Assembly (NCBI RefSeq): GCF_000176035.2
Contig: NC_015675.1
Coordinates: forward strand, 6,018,001 to 6,082,000
Reading direction: 5' to 3'
Source of the DNA: Mesorhizobium opportunistum WSM2075
Lineage (GTDB): Bacteria > Pseudomonadota > Alphaproteobacteria > Rhizobiales > Rhizobiaceae
Length of the DNA stretch: 64,000 bases
Part shown: positions 1 through 8,959 of the stretch, one piece after another
Numbering within the stretch: the first letter of the stretch is position 1
How the letters are laid out: every line of letters starts with the position of its first letter
The notes under the pieces: generated by a model
What the model was told of the DNA's origin: nothing
Database searches by the model: none
What the model saw: the letters and a program-made list of their open reading frames with translations, nothing else
Position numbers and translations under genes: made by a program

Positions 1-529
1 TCGATTGGGGAATGTAACGGTCGGCCTGCATCAGCAGCTTCAGATAGGGCCCGACCCGACCCCAGAGGTCCCGGATCATGTTCAACAGGATCGGCGCGCC
101 GGCATGCTGGTAAACGGCGAAATGAAAGGCCTCGTTCAACGAGAGATAAACCCTGGCATCTCCGGCATCGATGGCCCGCTGCATGCCAGCGAGCGTAGCC
201 TGTACGTCGATCAAGCCGCTTTCGCTGATCCGCGACGCGGCCATCTCACCCGCCAGCCCTTCGACGGCGATGCGGATGCGCGTCAGCTCCTCGAAGGCGG
301 GTGCCGACAGCAAGGGCACGATGATCGAGCGGTTGTTCTGCATCTCGAGCAGCCGCTCGGCGACCAGCCTTTGCAGCGCCTCACGGATCGGCGTCGTCGA
401 GATGCCGAAGGTTTCGGCCAGCTTGCGGATGACCAGCGTCTGGCCCGGGCTGAAACCGCCTGAAATCAACTCCTGCTTGAGCGCGCCATAGGCGCGATCG
501 TTCAGGGTTTGATGTTCGAGCTTCAGCAT
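1..529 (-). CDS. GntR-family transcriptional regulator, FCD type (C-terminus outside the window)
   Basis: Reading leftwards from an ATG at 529 the protein begins MLKLEHQTLNDRAYGALKQE and runs off the window after about 176 residues. It has an N-terminal winged helix-turn-helix (…VIRKLAETFGISTTPIREAL…, about residues 30-50), the classic GntR recognition segment, followed by the helical FCD ligand domain (…LNEAFHFAVY…). FadR-subfamily regulators are usually 210-240 residues, so roughly 50 residues are missing. It is the last visible gene of the leftward M20 deacylase - kinase - PLP enzyme operon, ten bases after the PLP gene stop. By position it probably regulates that operon; the ligand is unknown. 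Confidence 0.9.
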   Translation of the reverse strand, partial: MLKLEHQTLNDRAYGALKQELISGGFSPGQTLVIRKLAETFGISTTPIREALQRLVAERLLEMQNNRSIIVPLLSAPAFEELTRIRIAVEGLAGEMAASRISESGLIDVQATLAGMQRAIDAGDARVYLSLNEAFHFAVYQHAGAPILLNMIRDLWGRVGPYLKLLMQADRYIPQS

Positions 530-539
530 GCGCGGCCGC

Positions 540-1856
540 TCACCATTGCGACAAGGCGCGATCGAGCGTCTCAGCCAGTTGCTCGGCATTGTCCCTGGCA
601 AATGGCAAAGGCGGCCTGATCTTCAGCACATTGCCGCGCGGGCCGCAGGACGAGATCAGCACGCCGTCCTGGCGCATGGCTTCGACCACCGCCGCTGTCT
701 TGGTGGCGGCCAGCGTCTCGTCGCCCTCCGCCGTCAGTTCGACGCCGAAATAAAGGCCGTTGTGCCTGACGTCTGCAACCATGCCGTGCCGGCTCTGCAG
801 CGCGCGAAGCAGCTCCCCGGTATAGGCGCCGACATTGCGCGCGTTCTCGATCAGCCCCTCGCCTTCGATCACGTCGAGCACGGCGATACCGACGGCGGCC
901 GCCACCGGATTGCCGCCGAACGTGTTGAAGTAACCGGTGTTCGAACCGAAGGAGGCGACAAGCTGTGGCCGCACGATCACCGCGCCCATCGGATGCCCGT
1001 CGCCGATCGGCTTGCCCATGGTGACGATATCGGGCTCGATGCCGTAATTGGCGAAGCCCCACATGCCCTGGCCGAGCCGGCCGAAGCCCGACTGGACCTC
1101 ATCGGCAATGACGATGCCGCCGGCCCTCCTGACGTGATCGGCTGCCTCGCGCATCGCCGCCGCGTCGGGAAAGAAGATGCCGTCGCTGGAGAAGGCCGAG
1201 TCGAGAAGCAACGCCGCCGGACGGATGTTTTGCGCACGCATGTCCTCGATGGCGGCGGCGACATTTCTGGCGAAATCGCGCGCGGCGCGGCCATGGTCGC
1301 GAAACGTGTCCGGCGCTGCCACGGTCCGATGCTGCGCGGGCACGCCCTTTGCCCCGACCGCCGCCGGCGAGAGCTGCGCGGTGGCGATCGTGGCGCCGTG
1401 ATAGGCGAAGTCGGTGATGATGACGCCGGTGCCACCGCTGGCATGCTGGGCAATGCGGATGGCGAGATCGTTGGCCTCGCTGCCGGTGCAGGTGAACATG
1501 GCGTGACCAAGATGGGCCGGAAGCATGCCGAGCAGTTTTTCAGCGTAGTCGAGGATGATCTCGCTGAGATAGCGCGTGTGGGTGTTGAGCGTGGCGGCCT
1601 GCCCCGATAGCGCCTCGACGACGCGCGGATGGCAGTGTCCAATCGAGGCGACATTGTTGTAGGCGTCGAGGAATTTGCGGCCCTGCGCATCGTAGAGCCA
1701 GACGCCGCTGCCGCGCACCAGATGGATCGGGTTGCGGTAGAAGGCGCGGTAGGTCGGGCCAAGCAATCTGGCGCGGCGTTCGAGCAACGCGCGCTCTTGC
1801 GCCGAAGCGCCGGCATCGGCAGAGGCATTGGCGGGCAAGGACTGGGACACGAGCAT
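540..1856 (-). CDS. Class III PLP-dependent enzyme, phospho-lyase type
   Basis: 438 residues, the normal length for class III (GABA-aminotransferase fold) enzymes. N-terminal features include …YDAQGRKFLDAYNNVASIGHCHP…; the PLP lysine is K282 in TMGKPIGDGHPMGA, and the cofactor aspartate lies in IVIADEVQSG. The GKPIG(N/D)GHP signature is shared with the ethanolamine-phosphate and 5-phosphohydroxylysine phospho-lyases (AGXT2L family), which eliminate phosphate rather than transaminate. The ATG immediately follows the stop of the APH-type kinase gene, with a GGAG just before it, so the two are translationally coupled. A kinase plus a phospho-lyase is the logic of hydroxylysine degradation. Substrate specificity is inference; an ordinary aminotransferase role is possible. 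Confidence 0.85.
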   Translation of the reverse strand: MLVSQSLPANASADAGASAQERALLERRARLLGPTYRAFYRNPIHLVRGSGVWLYDAQGRKFLDAYNNVASIGHCHPRVVEALSGQAATLNTHTRYLSEIILDYAEKLLGMLPAHLGHAMFTCTGSEANDLAIRIAQHASGGTGVIITDFAYHGATIATAQLSPAAVGAKGVPAQHRTVAAPDTFRDHGRAARDFARNVAAAIEDMRAQNIRPAALLLDSAFSSDGIFFPDAAAMREAADHVRRAGGIVIADEVQSGFGRLGQGMWGFANYGIEPDIVTMGKPIGDGHPMGAVIVRPQLVASFGSNTGYFNTFGGNPVAAAVGIAVLDVIEGEGLIENARNVGAYTGELLRALQSRHGMVADVRHNGLYFGVELTAEGDETLAATKTAAVVEAMRQDGVLISSCGPRGNVLKIRPPLPFARDNAEQLAETLDRALSQW

Positions 1857-2915
1857 CTACTCCGGATTGGAATGGTGGAGGAAATAGCGGCGGGTATCCG
1901 CGGACGACAGCCCGTCCAGCCGTTCGAGCGACGCCCAGACCTCGGTGATGAGGCGCAGCACATAGTCGCGCTTGGCCGGGAATCGTTCCGCCTGCCAGCT
2001 GGCGATGTTGGCAATCAGCGCAAGGCGCGCACGGATCAGATCGAAAAGAATGCCGATCTCTTCGCCCTCCAGTGGCTGCACCGATTGATAACCGGCGACG
2101 AAGCGCGCAGCTGGCGCCAGCGGGTGACCTTCCGCCGGCCAGCGGTAGACGGCGCCGATGGCGAGATCGCAGATCAGTGGTGAATGGATCATGTCGCCGA
2201 AATCGAGAATGCCGCTGACGACCTCCTGCCGCGAAGCGTCCATCACCACATTGTAGGAATTCATGTCGTTGTGGACGATCTGCGCACGCAGGCTCGGAAT
2301 GACCGGCGCCGCATGCTCCTCGAAGGCGTCGATGATGCGTTCGACCATGGCCCGGTGGCCCGCATCCGGGATATGCGCCAGCATCGGCCGCGTCTTGGCC
2401 ACCTTGCGGATATCCCAGAGCAGGTCGCTGCCGGCCGCCGGATGGAAGAAACCGCGCAGTGCGCGGCCAAGACGGGCGAGGAAGATGCCGAGATTGCGAT
2501 CCTGTGCCGCTGAGGTCGGTGAGCGCGAAAGCAATTGGCCGGGCAGATAGGTGACCAGCCGTATGATGCGCGGCGCGGATCCGCCGACGCTGATCGCAAA
2601 TTGCGCTTCGCCCTCGAGGCTTTTGCGCACCGAGGGAACCGGCAAGGTCGGGTCGACCGCAATGATATGGTCGAGCGCCTTGTTCTGGAAATCAGTGAAG
2701 CCGGCCTCTTCCGCCGGATGGGAGATTTTCAGAACGAACTCGCCCTCGCCGTCGGTCTGGATGTGGAAATTGTGATCGCGTTCGCCGGGCAACGGACGCG
2801 CGCTGCCGGTGAGACCATAGTGCCGGCGCAAGATGGCAAGCGCGTCTGCGGTGGAAACGTCCGGCGCATCCTCGGCGAGCGTTTCGCCGAATGCATCGGG
2901 TACAGCCGCGTTCAT
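1857..2915 (-). CDS. APH/choline-kinase-fold small-molecule kinase (hydroxylysine-kinase-like)
   Basis: 352 residues with the aminoglycoside-phosphotransferase fold: nucleotide-binding N-lobe (…HNFHIQTDGEGEFVLKIS…), catalytic loop IVHNDMNSYNVVMD with catalytic D217, and the metal-binding ILDFGDM motif. The DFGD(M/V) form is typical of the hydroxylysine kinase (HYKK/AGPHD1) group rather than antibiotic kinases, and the neighbours are catabolic. The start overlaps the end of the M20 gene by four bases (ATGA), and its stop directly abuts the PLP enzyme start. It presumably phosphorylates the hydroxyl of an amino alcohol or hydroxy-amino acid so that the PLP enzyme can eliminate phosphate. The substrate is not readable from sequence. 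Confidence 0.8.
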   Translation of the reverse strand: MNAAVPDAFGETLAEDAPDVSTADALAILRRHYGLTGSARPLPGERDHNFHIQTDGEGEFVLKISHPAEEAGFTDFQNKALDHIIAVDPTLPVPSVRKSLEGEAQFAISVGGSAPRIIRLVTYLPGQLLSRSPTSAAQDRNLGIFLARLGRALRGFFHPAAGSDLLWDIRKVAKTRPMLAHIPDAGHRAMVERIIDAFEEHAAPVIPSLRAQIVHNDMNSYNVVMDASRQEVVSGILDFGDMIHSPLICDLAIGAVYRWPAEGHPLAPAARFVAGYQSVQPLEGEEIGILFDLIRARLALIANIASWQAERFPAKRDYVLRLITEVWASLERLDGLSSADTRRYFLHHSNPE

Positions 2916-4216
2916 GATCTCACCTTCGGATCGATCGGCTCAAGACCGCACCAGTCGGCGATGAACAAGGCAATCGTCTGGGTAACTTTGCGCACCGAGT
3001 CGAGATCGACGGCCTCGTCATAGCCATGCGGCATGCGGCAGATCGGACCATAGACGATCGCCGGCGTGTCGGCATAGAGGCCGAAGAAGCGAGCGTCCGT
3101 GGTCGCCGAGGTCACATGCTCGGTCAGCGGCTCGCCCCACACGGCGCTATGGCTGCGGCGCAGCACGGCTTCCATCTCGTCGGCGCCTTCCAGCACATAG
3201 CCTTCGGCCATGAAGCCGTTGTAGGTCATCCTGGGTGGGCGATTGGCGAGGAACGGATCGGCGCGGGCCGCATCGGCGATGCAGGCCTCGAGTTCGGCCC
3301 TGGCGTCCTCAAGCTTCTGGCCGGGATAGGTCGCGACCCGCATCTCGAAGACGCAGCGCGCCGGGACGCTCGACGTCCACTCGCCGCCTTCGATCTTGCC
3401 GAGATTGAAGCGGATCGGATGCGGGTGATCGCAGAAATGCGGATCATCGACCTTGCGCGCATTCCAGACGATTTCGAGCTGCTTCAGCGCCTGAATAATG
3501 ACGAAGGCCTTTTCGATTGCGTTGGCGCCAGCGGAAAAGGCCCCCGACGCATGCTGCGGATCGCCGTCGACCTCGACCCTGAACCAGATCGGTCCGACCT
3601 GCGCCCGCATCAGCCTGGGCTCCAGCGGTTCGGGTATGAAAACGGCATCGGCGTGGTAGCCGCGCTGCAGGCAGGCGAGCGCGCCATTACCGGTGCATTC
3701 CTCCTCGACCACCGACTGCAGGAATAATTTCGCGGCCGGCTGGTAACCGAGATTGCGCAATGCGGCCAATGCGTAGAGACAGGCCGACAGGCCGGCCTTC
3801 ATGTCGCCGGCGCCACGACCATGCATCCAGCCATCCTCGATCGCCGGATCGTAGGGATCGCGCACCCAGCGGTCGAGCGGTCCTGTCGGCACCACGTCGA
3901 TATGGCCGTTGAGGATCAACGAGCGGCCGGTCGCGTTTTTCGGCGTGTGGGTGGCAACGACATTGAAGGCGTCGTCGTAGGACACCGCCACAGGCGAAAA
4001 ACCCGGCAGGTCGCGAATAGCATCGACATCGACGCGCCACATGTCGACCTCGTAGCCATCGGCCTCATAGGCGGCCGCCATGAACGATTGCGCGGCGTGC
4101 TCCTCGCCTCGCTGCGAAGGAAAGCGCACGAGATCCTGCAGAAACGCGACCTGCCGCGCGAAGCCATCGTCGACCGCGCCCAGAATGGCCTCGTCCGCAA
4201 TTCGCTCAGGCATCAT
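2912..4216 (-). CDS. M20-family metallopeptidase / ArgE-DapE-type deacylase
   Basis: 434 residues. Metal-binding motifs of the M20 family are all present: LNGHIDVVP (H105), the GRGAGDMKAG aspartate segment, the catalytic glutamate pair in VVEEECTGNG, and a C-terminal YGPICRMPHGYDE histidine. The dimerisation insert (…GDPQHASGAF…) is intact. The family removes N-acyl groups from amino acids or cuts dipeptides using two zinc ions. It is the first gene of a leftward operon with the kinase and PLP enzyme, so it probably releases a free (hydroxy)amino acid from an acyl or peptide precursor. Two ATG codons lie in tandem at 4216 and 4213; the outer one is used here. Confidence 0.85.
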   Translation of the reverse strand: MMPERIADEAILGAVDDGFARQVAFLQDLVRFPSQRGEEHAAQSFMAAAYEADGYEVDMWRVDVDAIRDLPGFSPVAVSYDDAFNVVATHTPKNATGRSLILNGHIDVVPTGPLDRWVRDPYDPAIEDGWMHGRGAGDMKAGLSACLYALAALRNLGYQPAAKLFLQSVVEEECTGNGALACLQRGYHADAVFIPEPLEPRLMRAQVGPIWFRVEVDGDPQHASGAFSAGANAIEKAFVIIQALKQLEIVWNARKVDDPHFCDHPHPIRFNLGKIEGGEWTSSVPARCVFEMRVATYPGQKLEDARAELEACIADAARADPFLANRPPRMTYNGFMAEGYVLEGADEMEAVLRRSHSAVWGEPLTEHVTSATTDARFFGLYADTPAIVYGPICRMPHGYDEAVDLDSVRKVTQTIALFIADWCGLEPIDPKVRS

Positions 4217-4240
4217 ATTCCGCTTTCATCCGAATGGTGT

Positions 4241-4268
4241 ATCATATCTCATATGCCGCCCCTCGCAA
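4241..4268 (-). promoter_or_regulatory. Putative sigma-70 promoter of the M20-kinase-PLP operon
   Basis: On the minus strand TTGCGA (4268-4263) and a perfect TATGAT (4246-4241) are separated by 16 bases, about 25 bases ahead of the M20 start. Overlapping AT-rich ATATGAGATATGATAC could also serve as a site for the GntR regulator of the operon. Read from sequence only. Confidence 0.4.
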
Positions 4269-4389
4269 ATGCAAGAGACAGATGGGGCAAACCTGTGGCC
4301 CACATTCCGAAACGCTTGGCAGGCGAGCGCGGAATTGGCATCAGCTTAGCGCATGCGGGCAAAGCCGCGCGGCCAAAGATCGAGGACAG

Positions 4390-5037
4390 ATGCTGGTCAC
4401 CGAAGGCACATTGCCGGATGAAGTCACCGACCTCTCGGCCGGTTACCGGCGCGTGCCGGCCGGCAGGATCATCAATGCGGTGACGTGGATGGAGGCGCGG
4501 GCTCCAGTGCCGGGCCTTGCCCAGCCCCTGGCCATGACCCGGGTCACCAAGCCCGACTGCGCCTCCTACCGCGCGATCTTCCTGGAGATCGGGGCTCCCT
4601 GGCTCTGGGATCGGGCCGCTGAAATGTCGGATGCCGAAATCGCCGCGCAATTCGCTGACCCGCGCCATCATCTCTATTACGGCCATGATGAAGACGGCGG
4701 CCATGTCGGCATGGTCGAATTCCGCGTGGCCGACGGCGACGAGATCGAGATCACCTATTTCGGCCTGTTCCCCTCCTTGACCGGCCGAGGCTTCGGCAAG
4801 CGGCTGATGGCCGGCGCCCTCGATCAGGCATGGCGCCTCGCCCCCGGCCGCGTCTGGCTGCACACCAGCAGTTTCGACCATCACAGCGTCATCGGTTTCT
4901 ATCGCGCTTGCGGGTTCGAGCCCTATGCGGCCGGTTTCGAAATCACCGACGATCCACGGATCAAGGGAACCCTGCCGCGCGAAGCGGCCCCGCAAATCCC
5001 GTTGATCGAAACGGAATGGGTGCCTGGCGCAAGATGA
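4390..5037 (+). CDS. GNAT-family N-acetyltransferase
   Basis: 215 residues from the ATG at 4390, preceded by AGGA; the frame is open further upstream but that extension is not GNAT-like. The acetyl-CoA binding motif A is clear in FPSLTGRGFGKRLMAG, following the beta strand EIEITYFGLF; the C-terminal GFYRACGFEPY motif B is also typical. The substrate is unknown. The stop overlaps the start of the MalT-type regulator by four bases (ATGA), so the two are cotranscribed and translationally coupled. It lies divergent to the M20-kinase-PLP operon with a 173-base gap. Confidence 0.8.
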   Translation: MLVTEGTLPDEVTDLSAGYRRVPAGRIINAVTWMEARAPVPGLAQPLAMTRVTKPDCASYRAIFLEIGAPWLWDRAAEMSDAEIAAQFADPRHHLYYGHDEDGGHVGMVEFRVADGDEIEITYFGLFPSLTGRGFGKRLMAGALDQAWRLAPGRVWLHTSSFDHHSVIGFYRACGFEPYAAGFEITDDPRIKGTLPREAAPQIPLIETEWVPGAR

Positions 5038-7748
5038 GACCGCCTCCGCAACCCCTCAGCCAGGCATCTCCGCATCATCGCCGGTGGGTGCGGCGCGAGA
5101 GCATCCTGTCAAGGCTGGAGCGGCATGTCGGCATGCGCATCGTGCTGTTCGCCGCGCCCGCCGGTTTCGGCAAGTCGACAACGATGGCGCAATGGGCCGC
5201 GGAACTCGCACGCCACGGTCGGTTGACCGCATGGCTGTCCTGCGAGGCGACTGATAATGACGAAGGCGCCTTCCTGTCGCATCTGGTGGGGGCGCTGCGC
5301 CACCTCGTCCAGAACCCGGCTGAGCTCGACCTCGCCTTCCAGTCGAGCCCGATCCCGCAGCTCGAGGTGGTGCTCTCTGCACTTGTCGCGGGTTTTGCGG
5401 CGCGCGACGCCGAGATCACGCTGTTCTTCGACGACTACCATGTCATCGAAACGGAGGCGGTGAAGCGTTTCATGGAACGCCTGACGCGGCAGGCGCCCGC
5501 CAACGTCGCGTTCGTCATCGGTTCGCGCAACCTGCCCGACCTGCAGCTCGGCAAACTCAGGGTGCTTGGCGACGTTTTCGAAATCGGCCCGGACGATTTG
5601 CGCTTCGTCTCGTCCGAAGCCGAAGCCTTCTTCAACGACAAGCTGGGCCTGAGCGTCAGCAGCGGTACCGTCGAGGCCTTGTGCTCGCGGACCGAAGGTT
5701 GGGCCGCCGGCCTGCAACTCGCCTCGCTGTCGCTCAGTGCCGCGCATGCGCCCGAAACCGTCATCGGCAATTTCACCGGCGCCAACCGCAACGTCGCCGA
5801 CTTCCTGATGGGCGAAGTCTTCCTCGGGCTGCCGCCGGCCCTGGCGAAGTTTCTGCTCCACAGTTCGATCTTCCAGCGCTTCAGCGCCGAGGCCTGCCGG
5901 GCAGTCTTGCGTGTGGCGGACGCCGAGGCCGATATTGCCGAGATCGAGACCCGCAATCTCTTTCTCGTGCCGCTCGACGAGGAGCGGCGCTGGTTCCGCT
6001 ACCATCACCTGTTCCGCGACTTTCTCATTCGTGAAATGGAACGGCGCGCGCCTGAGATGATCGCCCCGCTGCACCTGGCCGCCGCCGAATGGTTCGGCGA
6101 ACGCAAGATGCTGACCGAGGCGATCGGGCATGCGCTTGCCGCCGGCGACCAGGCCCGCGCGGCGGTGTTCATCGAGAACAATGCGCTCGAGCTCATCGCC
6201 CAGTGCCAGCTGCTTTATGTGCGTCAGTTGCTGGCGCTGCTGCCGAGGAAACTGGTCGACCAGCGCATCCGGCTGCAACTCGTCGTGTTGTGGCTGGCGG
6301 TGCACTCAAGCCAGCCCGAGATTGCCCAGCAGACACTCGCCAATGCGCGCAAGCTGATCGAGACCGGGCCGACGGACGGCAAGGATCCGGGCACGCTGAC
6401 CGGCACCACGATCGAGGCCGAAATCGCCGTCCTGGATGCCGCCGTGCACAGCACGCTGGAACGGTTCGAGGATGCACGCGACACAGCCTTGGCCGCCCTG
6501 CGCGTCATCGCGCCCGATGCCTGGTTCATGGAAGGCGCGACGGCCAATGTCATCGGCTATAATCTCTACGCACTGGGCGACCTCGAGGGCGCGCGGGCGG
6601 CGGCGGACGCCGCGCGCAAGGCGCATGAGCGAAGCGGCAGCCTGCTCGGCGTCACCATCGCCAATTGCTACATGGCGGTGATCGAGCGCTCGGCCGGCCG
6701 CCTGCCCGCCGCCGAACGGCTGCTGCGCAACACGATCATCGAGGCCAGGACGCGGATCGGCGCCAACTCCTATGCCGAAGCCCTTGCCGGAACGCTGCTC
6801 GCCGAACTCGCCTACGAGACCAACGCGTCCGGCGAGGCACTGACGCTGGTGGAGAATCTCGGACCGCTGATCGAAGGCGCCGCGGTCATCGTCTATCCCC
6901 TTGCCAGCGTGCCGACCTATGCCCGCGTGCTGCAGTTGACCGGTCGCGCAGACGCAGCGCTCGACATGCTGGAGCGCGTCTACCAGCGTGTGCGCGGCTC
7001 CGTCTATCGCCGCCTCGCTTCGGTATTGGTGCATGACCGTATCCGGCTGTTGCTCGACCAGAACCGTATCGTCGAGGCCCGCGCACTGCTGAGTGAACAT
7101 CGCCGCGAAAGCGCTGAAACCGAGCCTACTGTCGCCAACGAATTCGAATTCTTCGCCGAGGGCCGGCTGCTTACCGCGGAGAAATCCCACGCAGCGGCGG
7201 CGGCGATTTTCGACGCGTTGCTGGAGCGAACGAAAAACAGCGGACGCATGCGCCGCCACATCCTGGCGCTGATCCTGCGCGCCAAGACCACCGTCCATGA
7301 CCAGCGCGAGACCGACCGTCACCTCCTCGAAGCGCTGCGCCTTGCACAGCCCTCCGGCTTCATCCGCTCCTTCGTCGACGAGGGGAGGCCTGTTGTGGAA
7401 GGGTTGATGCGGCTGCGCGCGGCGCAAGCAAAGACCGACCCTGCCCTGTCGGCCTATGCAGCGCGCATCATCGACGCGGCACAGACGATGCCCGTGGCGA
7501 CACGCAAGCCGGCAGCACCGACGGCCGACAAAGAACAGCTCACCCAGCGCGAGACCGAACTGCTGCGCTGCCTGTCTGAAGGCATGTCCAACCGCGATAT
7601 CGCGGGTGCGCTATCGGTGAGCGAGACGACGGTGAAATGGCATCTGAAGAACATTTTCGGCAAGCTCTCGGTGTCGAACCGCGTGCAGGCGGTGCGCGCC
7701 GCGCAGGCGGGCGCGGACCTCCGTCCCCCTCCGAAAGGAGGGGCATGA
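5034..7748 (+). CDS. MalT-like large ATP-binding LuxR-family regulator (LAL type)
   Basis: 904 residues from the ATG overlapping the GNAT stop. It has an N-terminal STAND/NB-ARC-like ATPase with Walker A APAGFGKST (residues 41-49) and Walker B ITLFFDDYH, then the AEGWAAGLQLA-type segment, a long TPR-like helical middle, and a C-terminal LuxR helix-turn-helix (QLTQRETELLRCLSEG… TTVKWHLKNIFGKLSVSNR). These are single-protein sensors that oligomerise with ATP and an inducer to activate transcription. Downstream, in the same direction and separated by a terminator-like hairpin, lie the deacetylase-family gene and the ABC importer, the likely targets. The inducer is unknown. Confidence 0.9.
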   Translation: MRPPPQPLSQASPHHRRWVRRESILSRLERHVGMRIVLFAAPAGFGKSTTMAQWAAELARHGRLTAWLSCEATDNDEGAFLSHLVGALRHLVQNPAELDLAFQSSPIPQLEVVLSALVAGFAARDAEITLFFDDYHVIETEAVKRFMERLTRQAPANVAFVIGSRNLPDLQLGKLRVLGDVFEIGPDDLRFVSSEAEAFFNDKLGLSVSSGTVEALCSRTEGWAAGLQLASLSLSAAHAPETVIGNFTGANRNVADFLMGEVFLGLPPALAKFLLHSSIFQRFSAEACRAVLRVADAEADIAEIETRNLFLVPLDEERRWFRYHHLFRDFLIREMERRAPEMIAPLHLAAAEWFGERKMLTEAIGHALAAGDQARAAVFIENNALELIAQCQLLYVRQLLALLPRKLVDQRIRLQLVVLWLAVHSSQPEIAQQTLANARKLIETGPTDGKDPGTLTGTTIEAEIAVLDAAVHSTLERFEDARDTALAALRVIAPDAWFMEGATANVIGYNLYALGDLEGARAAADAARKAHERSGSLLGVTIANCYMAVIERSAGRLPAAERLLRNTIIEARTRIGANSYAEALAGTLLAELAYETNASGEALTLVENLGPLIEGAAVIVYPLASVPTYARVLQLTGRADAALDMLERVYQRVRGSVYRRLASVLVHDRIRLLLDQNRIVEARALLSEHRRESAETEPTVANEFEFFAEGRLLTAEKSHAAAAAIFDALLERTKNSGRMRRHILALILRAKTTVHDQRETDRHLLEALRLAQPSGFIRSFVDEGRPVVEGLMRLRAAQAKTDPALSAYAARIIDAAQTMPVATRKPAAPTADKEQLTQRETELLRCLSEGMSNRDIAGALSVSETTVKWHLKNIFGKLSVSNRVQAVRAAQAGADLRPPPKGGA

Positions 7749-7775
7749 ACATCTGGTGCAGCCCCCTCTTTGGGG
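7726..7775 (+). terminator. Pair of hairpins after the LAL regulator gene
   Basis: CCCCTCC-GAAA-GGAGGGG (7726-7743) overlaps the last codons of the regulator, and a second smaller CCCC-TCTTT-GGGG hairpin follows at about 7763-7775. There is no long T run, so termination efficiency is uncertain. Confidence 0.45.
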
Positions 7776-7833
7776 TCGGGCCACGGGATCGTTAGCCTGC
7801 TAGCGTCGTCCTGTTTCTAGGGGACGCTTGCCT

Positions 7834-8955
7834 ATGGCGACAGGTTATGTTTTTCACGAACAGCTGATGTGGCATGACACCGGCTCCAGCGCCGACATGA
7901 TGCCACCCGGCCGTTTCGTGGAGCCCGGCCGGCACCTGGAATCGCCTGGATCGAAGCGCCGACTGAACAACCTGATCCAGGTCAGCGGCTTGGCACGCCA
8001 TCTGGTGCCGATCCTCGCCGAGCCGGTGACAGTCGAGGATCTGCTGCGCGTGCACACGCAGCGCCATGTCGACGACATCAGGATGCTCAGCGAGCGCGGT
8101 TCCGGTTTCGCCGGCCCGCAGGCGCCGATCGGCCTCAACAGTTTCGACATCGCGCTCCTGTCCGCCGGCACCGCCTATGCGGCGATGCGCGCGGTGCTGA
8201 CCGGCCGCGTCGACAATGCCTATGCGCTGGCGCGGCCGCCGGGGCACCATGCCGAGCCCGACCAGGCGATGGGCAACTGCCTGTTTTCCAACATCGGCGT
8301 GTCGGTGCGCCGGCTGCAGCATGAGGGCTTGCTCGGTCGCGCGGCGATAGTCGACTGGGACGTTCATCACGGCAACGGCACCGAGACGGTGTTCTATTCC
8401 GATCCGTCGGTGCTCACCATTTCCCTGCATCAGGACAATCTGTACCCGACCGGGCGCGGCGCGCTGGCCGACAATGGCAAGGGCGCCGGCGAAGGCTATA
8501 ACATCAACATCCCCCTGCCCGCCGGCAGCGGCACGGGCGCCTATGAGGCGAGCTTCGACCGCGTCGTCGCCCCGGCGCTACGCGCCTTCAAGCCTGACCT
8601 CGTGATCGTCGCTTCCGGTTTCGATGCCTCGGGATTCGATCCGCTCGGCCGCATGATGCTCAACAGCGAATGCTTCCGGCGCCTTGCCGCGCGCATGGTC
8701 GCCCTGGCCGCCGAGACGTCGGACGGACGCCTGATGATGACCCATGAAGGCGGCTACTCCGAGGGCTATGTGCCGTTCTGTGGTCACGCCGTCATCGAGA
8801 CGCTGGCCAATCACCGGACCGAAGTGGTCGACCCGCTGTCGGACCATATCGACGAATGGGCCGGGCAGGAATTGCAGCCGCACCAGGCTGCGGTGATCGA
8901 CGCCGCCGAGAGCCTGCTTGCCGGCCTGCGTCAACGCCTCGCAAGTGCTGCCTGA
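7834..8955 (+). CDS. Class II histone deacetylase-family / acetylpolyamine-type amidohydrolase
   Basis: 373 residues. Catalytic and zinc-site features of the arginase/deacetylase fold are intact: tandem histidines H138-H139 in RPPGHHAEPDQ, zinc ligands D176 and H178 in DWDVHHGNGTE, D264 in ASGFDASGFDP, and the transition-state tyrosine segment HEGGYSEGY near the C-terminus. A GGGGA ribosome site sits about nine bases before the ATG at 7834; the TTG at 7828 is too close to it. Bacterial members remove acetyl groups from acetylpolyamines or other N-acetyl amines. Its stop is four bases before the first permease gene, so the substrate is probably what the importer brings in. It is unlikely to act on histones. 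Confidence 0.87.
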   Translation: MATGYVFHEQLMWHDTGSSADMMPPGRFVEPGRHLESPGSKRRLNNLIQVSGLARHLVPILAEPVTVEDLLRVHTQRHVDDIRMLSERGSGFAGPQAPIGLNSFDIALLSAGTAYAAMRAVLTGRVDNAYALARPPGHHAEPDQAMGNCLFSNIGVSVRRLQHEGLLGRAAIVDWDVHHGNGTETVFYSDPSVLTISLHQDNLYPTGRGALADNGKGAGEGYNINIPLPAGSGTGAYEASFDRVVAPALRAFKPDLVIVASGFDASGFDPLGRMMLNSECFRRLAARMVALAAETSDGRLMMTHEGGYSEGYVPFCGHAVIETLANHRTEVVDPLSDHIDEWAGQELQPHQAAVIDAAESLLAGLRQRLASAA

Positions 8956-8959
8956 CGCG

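Noticed and set aside
4234..4389. N-terminal extension of the GNAT gene
   Set aside because: The added residues lie across the divergent promoter region and do not resemble GNAT proteins, while ATG 4390 has an AGGA site.
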